Shown here: in pieces, positions 58,193 to 61,555 of the stretch
How the letters are laid out: every line of letters starts with the position of its first letter
Position numbering within the stretch: position 1 is the first letter of the stretch
Origin: an uncultured Bacteroidales bacterium
GTDB taxonomy: Bacteria; Bacteroidota; Bacteroidia; Bacteroidales; UBA932
NCBI GenBank assembly: GCA_900321655.1
Contig: ONWU01000017.1
Location: 1-61,555, forward strand
Direction of reading: 5' to 3'
Length of the DNA: 61,555 nucleotides
The notes under the pieces: generated by a model
What the model saw: only the letters and a program-made list of their open reading frames with translations
What the model was told of the DNA's origin: nothing
Databases searched by the model: none
Program-made: the position numbers and the translations under genes

Positions 58193-59317
58193 CTATTCTT
58201 CGGAAGCAATCTCCCGGAAATACCCCAGCACCGCCTTGGCTGACTCGACGCTGCCGTCCGGACGGGGCGGATTCTGACTGCCGGGACGGCCGCCGCCCAG
58301 CCCGTAGTAGGAGCGGAGGAACCGGCCCGCACTGCTCCAGATGGTGTGGACGTATCCGCAGAGATGGGATTTCATCTCATCAGGGGCCTGGGAGCGGAAC
58401 TTCATCATGTCCTTCACCTGCTGGACTGAGATCTCGGGATTGCGGTAGCCGCAGGAGACCACCGGAAGGCCCTTCATGGCAAAGTAAACGGCACTCAGAT
58501 CGGCCCTCTCGTAGTGCCAGTCGCAGATAAGGACATCCTTCGAAATCATATCAACAGCCCTCCAGGTATCGTTGAAGGAGGCTTCCCATTCGCCAAGACC
58601 GGTCGTGCGGCCATCCAGGAGGCGGTCGCCCCAGATCATCAGCTGGCGGCCCTTCCCGGAGAGGTGCGCCTGTATGGCATTCACTTCCCCGGCGAAGAGC
58701 TCAGAGCGGTCCTTCCCCTTACAGCGGGGGCACTCATCCATCCCGATGTAGAAGACCTCATCCATCCCGGCGTGGAACGCATCCGAGTGGAACGCCTCAC
58801 AAATCTCATCCACCACATCGAACACCACGCGGTGCACGTCCGGGTGGAGCGGGCAGTAGCTCTTGCAGTAAAGGCCGTACTCGTTGGGCCACTTGGTATA
58901 GTGCTCCTGCGTGTTGACCGAAGGCGTCTCATCGAACTCGGGGTAGTTCTTCAAGAGGGCATAGGTCTCCTTCGCCCAGGACTGATGCCCAAGGAGGTTA
59001 ATCTGCGGGACAAGACGGATCCCGTGCTTCCGGCAGGCCGTAACCAGCTTATCGACGTCGGCCTGGGTGAGCGGGTTCTCATCCCGGAGCTCAGGATGGG
59101 ACTTATAGGCGTAGTTCCAGTCCACGCGGAGGATAAGGAGGTTCACCTTGGAGGGGGCCAGGTCTTCCTCGATGAAACGGACGAACAGGTCCACTTCCCG
59201 GACCGACGGAGCCTCAATGGCAAAACCCCGGACGGGAAGAAGGCTGTCTATGTCTTTTGCACTCAGAGAGGACGCGAGTGCCAGGAGGGACAGGAGGGAT
59301 GCAAGTATCTTTTTCAT
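58193..59317 (-). CDS. Secreted GH20-like glycoside hydrolase
   Basis: A 374-residue exported barrel (signal MKKILASLLSLLALASSLSA). The block FHAGMDEVFYIGMDECPRCK resembles the GH20 catalytic Asp-Glu pair, and LVPQINLLGHQSWAKETYAL the barrel strand before it; IWGDRLLDG and YVHTIWSSAGRFL follow. It lacks the N-terminal GH20b domain and the C-terminal module of the enzyme at 27706, so it is a short relative whose substrate is uncertain. Two CxxC-like Cys near the active site could bind metal or form a disulphide. It is transcribed alone. Confidence 0.78.
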   Translation of the reverse strand: MKKILASLLSLLALASSLSAKDIDSLLPVRGFAIEAPSVREVDLFVRFIEEDLAPSKVNLLILRVDWNYAYKSHPELRDENPLTQADVDKLVTACRKHGIRLVPQINLLGHQSWAKETYALLKNYPEFDETPSVNTQEHYTKWPNEYGLYCKSYCPLHPDVHRVVFDVVDEICEAFHSDAFHAGMDEVFYIGMDECPRCKGKDRSELFAGEVNAIQAHLSGKGRQLMIWGDRLLDGRTTGLGEWEASFNDTWRAVDMISKDVLICDWHYERADLSAVYFAMKGLPVVSCGYRNPEISVQQVKDMMKFRSQAPDEMKSHLCGYVHTIWSSAGRFLRSYYGLGGGRPGSQNPPRPDGSVESAKAVLGYFREIASEE

Positions 59318-59465
59318 ACTATGTGGTTTAGCATGGCTAAGTTACCACTTTTTCGGGCTTTTTGCAAAATGTGATTGGATTTCTCCGTTCATTGAAGGGT
59401 GAATTATAACCCCACACTGCAATTTCTGGGTGGAAATGGATATCTCTTCTTCCTTCTGTCCGGCC

Positions 59466-59668
59466 CTACTTGTCCGACTTCTTTTTGATGTAAGCAAATG
59501 AAGGATACTCCTTGAAGATTGCTTTCGCGGAAGAGCTTATCCAGGCCTGCAGCTGGGGGTACCCCGGGCAGTTGTTCACATGAGGTTAAGGATGTTGTTT
59601 ATGATAGCCTCCTGGTCTTCTTTGCTATAACCCCAGCACCGGGCAGAATCGCGCTCGGGATTGGCCAT
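59466..59668 (-). pseudogene. Small decayed reading frame in a 440-bp gap
   Basis: On the minus strand, MANPERDSARCWGYSKEDQE starts at 59668 and stops at 59576 (TGA), while an overlapping frame (GTG at 59579) continues NNCPGYPQLQAWISSSAKAI to a stop at 59466. Together they look like one 67-residue small gene split by a frameshift at ATGTGA. No homology is recognised; the rest of the gap 59318-59766 shows no other gene. Confidence 0.3.
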
Positions 59669-59728
59669 CCGGGTATGTGCACATTCTCTGAAACAAAAAA
59701 GAGCTTTGCTAATCTGTGATTAATTCAC

Positions 59729-59736
59729 TAAATTTG
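59729..59736 (+). promoter_or_regulatory. -7 promoter box of the last two genes
   Basis: TAAATTTG; predicted start near 59741, leader of about 25 nt. Confidence 0.65.
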
Positions 59737-59766
59737 AACCTTCGAAAACTATTTAATACTTAACCC

Positions 59767-60561
59767 ATGAAAAGAATCTTCACTCTGTTTCTGGCCCTGG
59801 CCCTGTCCGTGAGCGGCATTTCCGCATTCGCGCAGGAACAGGATAAGCAGCTGGCCAACCACCTGGCTCTTGGCATAACCCTGGGGCTGGACGGCGTTGG
59901 TCTGGAAGCGGCCCTTCCTATCACTCCCTACGTACAGGCCCGTGCCGGCTATTCCATTTTCCCTTATACCTTCAAAAGACCTATCAATCTGGGAAACGTG
60001 GAAATTGGCGGAGAGACAAAGAGTCTGGATAACATCCCCTTTGCAGCCACTATCTGGAAAGGCGGTACCGGAAAGCTCCTGTTTGATATCTACCCTGGCC
60101 GTAGAACGCCCTTCCACTTTACGGTGGGCCTTTATATCGGCAGTGGTAAGTTCCTTCACGCGCAGGCAGACATCAGCCGCGTCCTGGATCCTTCAGACTA
60201 TGCAACCCTGGCGTTTAAGTATGACAAAATCACGGTTTCCACAGACCCTAAGGGCGTGGTGAACCTGGATAACAAAATGGGAATTGTAGCTCCCTATGTG
60301 GGCATCGGAGTAGGACGTGCCGTCCGGCCCGGCAGCCGCGTTTCCGTCGGCTTCGACCTCGGAGCCCTCATTACCGGAAGAACCCGGTTCCAGACTTATA
60401 ACTACGTGAATCTGGAAGGCAAGGCTGAGCCCGTCGTATTGTCCAGCGAACTGCTGGCCGACGATCAGGGAAACTACAGGGATGGAGGCTGGATCAACAA
60501 ACTCACCAGTTTCCCGGTGCTTCCCATGCTTAAACTGAATGTATTTATCCGCCTGTTCTAA
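59767..60561 (+). CDS. Outer-membrane beta-barrel protein
   Basis: A 264-residue exported protein (signal MKRIFTLFLALALSVSGISA). Alternating strands with aromatic girdles (YVQARAGYSIFPYTF, PFHFTVGLYIGSG, RVSVGFDLGALITG) and a C-terminal Phe (KLNVFIRLF) mark an outer-membrane barrel recognised by BAM. No specific transport family is visible. It is followed 12 bp later by a lipoprotein, a common pairing for an accessory surface complex. The start has its own promoter 31 bp upstream. Confidence 0.82.
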   Translation: MKRIFTLFLALALSVSGISAFAQEQDKQLANHLALGITLGLDGVGLEAALPITPYVQARAGYSIFPYTFKRPINLGNVEIGGETKSLDNIPFAATIWKGGTGKLLFDIYPGRRTPFHFTVGLYIGSGKFLHAQADISRVLDPSDYATLAFKYDKITVSTDPKGVVNLDNKMGIVAPYVGIGVGRAVRPGSRVSVGFDLGALITGRTRFQTYNYVNLEGKAEPVVLSSELLADDQGNYRDGGWINKLTSFPVLPMLKLNVFIRLF

Positions 60562-60573
60562 TTGACGACAACT

Positions 60574-61434
60574 ATGAAAAAATTATTTGTTTATGCCCTT
60601 AGTGCCGTAGCACTTCTGGCTGTTTCCTGCAATAACAAAAACAATCCTGTGCAGCCTTCCGCTCCCGCCACGAAGGACCTCGCCCAGGTAATCAAATTCT
60701 CTGCCCCGCTGACGGTCGGCGCCTATTCCTTCCAGTCCATCGAACTCACGGAAGCCAGCCGCTTCATTGCAGAGTATACCCAGACCAAGGCCATTCTGAG
60801 TGAAACGGATGTCCTATTCGGCAAATTCACCTTCTCCAACGGAGTGTTTGAACTGGAAGGCCTGGGCTCTATGAAAATAGAAGGCAATACCGTTACCCTG
60901 AATCCTTCCGCCGCCGGTGGCGGCCCTGTTCAGGCGCAGGCTACCATCACCCCCACTTCGTCCAGTGACCTCAATGTCCAAAGCGCCAGCCGCAACTGGA
61001 AGATCACCAAGGTGATTGTGGGCATCACCGGAAAAACGGATGCCGGAAAGGATGTAGGAGGAGAGAAGATCTTCTCTTCCCTGGATCTGGGAGAGGTGGC
61101 CAAATGGGCCAAGATAGAAGGCCTGACCATTTCGGATGAAGATATGGCAACCCTGGCCCAGTACAACGTGACGGAAGTGTGCCTCACTGCCGCCGGCTCT
61201 TTCGTGGTAGATTTCAGCCAGGCAAAGCCCATCCACGGGAATTACAACCTGGCCACCACCAACCTGTCCATCAACGTGGGAAAGGACCAGATTCCCTTCC
61301 TTGCCGACGGCAAGATTACCGGAACCATCCAGTTCTCCGGCAACAACTGCACTGTAGAAGCGAAGACCGGCATAGTTTACAACGATGTAAACTACAATGC
61401 CACTCTCGCCATAGCCCTTACGGAAATTCAGTAA
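60574..61434 (+). CDS. Uncharacterised lipoprotein
   Basis: A 286-residue lipoprotein (MKKLFVYALSAVALLAVSC, lipobox AVSC). The mature chain is rich in beta strand and Thr/Ser, with two similar-looking halves (VIKFSAPLTVGAYSFQSIEL and QVPFLADGKITGTIQFSGNN-like strands), resembling DUF4925-type Bacteroidales proteins. The ATG at 60574 is preferred over an in-frame TTG at 60562. It is co-transcribed with the barrel and closed by a strong terminator. Confidence 0.75.
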   Translation: MKKLFVYALSAVALLAVSCNNKNNPVQPSAPATKDLAQVIKFSAPLTVGAYSFQSIELTEASRFIAEYTQTKAILSETDVLFGKFTFSNGVFELEGLGSMKIEGNTVTLNPSAAGGGPVQAQATITPTSSSDLNVQSASRNWKITKVIVGITGKTDAGKDVGGEKIFSSLDLGEVAKWAKIEGLTISDEDMATLAQYNVTEVCLTAAGSFVVDFSQAKPIHGNYNLATTNLSINVGKDQIPFLADGKITGTIQFSGNNCTVEAKTGIVYNDVNYNATLAIALTEIQ

Positions 61435-61451
61435 GAGACGCCACACAACAC

Positions 61452-61492
61452 AAAAAAGAGGTTGACTCAAAAGTGAGTTGACCTCTTTTTTT
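61452..61492 (+). terminator. Rho-independent terminator after the lipoprotein gene
   Basis: AGAGGTTGACTC pairs with GAGTTGACCTCT (12 bp with two wobbles), loop AAAAGT, followed by seven or more T residues. Confidence 0.9.
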
Positions 61493-61496
61493 GTAG

Positions 61497-61555
61497 GGAG
61501 GGGTATGGGATGCCGGGGGGACTCCGTTCCGCTTCGCTCCACTCCGGCCCCTCCC
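61497..61555. repeat. Inverted repeat at the right edge
   Basis: GGGAGGGG (61497-61504) and CCCCTCCC (61548-61555), with CCGG inside both arms, form an interrupted palindrome of about 60 bp running to the window edge. It may continue beyond; nature unknown. Confidence 0.35.

Overview
The window reads as chromosomal DNA of a GC-rich member of the Bacteroidota, most likely the Bacteroidales. The evidence is the recurring -7 promoter box TAnnTTTG (more than 20 copies, one set just ahead of the SRP RNA gene), weak or absent Shine-Dalgarno sites, lineage-typical families (DUF4251, DUF4290, FISUMP lipoproteins, small ComEC, membrane LytTR), many Cys-anchored lipoproteins, and secreted S9 peptidases with GH20/GH26 glycosidases. 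I could not compute composition or search databases, so species and genus stay open.

Layout. 1-1.8 kb: the end of an integrated element (HTH/excisionase-like ORF and tyrosine integrase) abutting the 3' end of tRNA-Asp. 1.9-9.8 kb: S9 peptidase, DUF4332 protein, an orphan/LRR/RluA/TcdA cluster, SRP RNA, a FucI-like protein and a Fur regulator. 9.8-17.6 kb: a de novo pyrimidine operon pyrC-pyrK-pyrD-pyrF-pyrE-pyrB running into an arginine-deiminase-like enzyme, ornithine carbamoyltransferase and cytidine deaminase, behind a leader with a tiny ORF and a terminator hairpin. PyrB carries a fused PyrI-type zinc module. 18-22.4 kb (minus strand): Uup, MnmA and an SGNH hydrolase. 22.5-30.8 kb: LplA, then an envelope/catabolic operon (outer-membrane protein, phosphoesterase, small membrane protein, DPP4-like peptidase, GH20) and a GH26 lipoprotein. 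30.8-46 kb: tRNA-Val, a SpoIIE-type phosphatase, ackA-ptb-tpiA, ComEC (frameshifted), ApbE, a FISUMP lipoprotein, and an addA-DUF4290-ftsK-lolA operon. 46-48.4 kb: LytTR/ExbB-like divergent pair and a RAYT transposase with two REPIN-like elements. 48.5-53.7 kb: NfeD/flotillin/XRE, GMP, C69 dipeptidase and two tRNA-Lys genes. 53.7-59.7 kb: a looser region of small and decaying genes (broken beta-flower gene, HU remnant). 59.7-61.5 kb: an outer-membrane protein and a lipoprotein.

The most unusual signal is a family of three intergenic arrays (19925-20086, 21539-21745, 31039-31223). Each is built from 11-bp sites (consensus GGACCNGNGAC or its reverse complement) set 22 bp apart, with the same inverted-24-direct-38-inverted-24-direct core around a conserved 27-bp centre. 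Each array sits directly upstream of a TAnnTTTG promoter whose transcript would be nearly leaderless. About ten genes here appear to start translation within 0-5 nt of the predicted transcription start, a second theme worth testing. Promoter starts are estimated from the SRP RNA, where the RNA 5' end lies 5 nt after the box.
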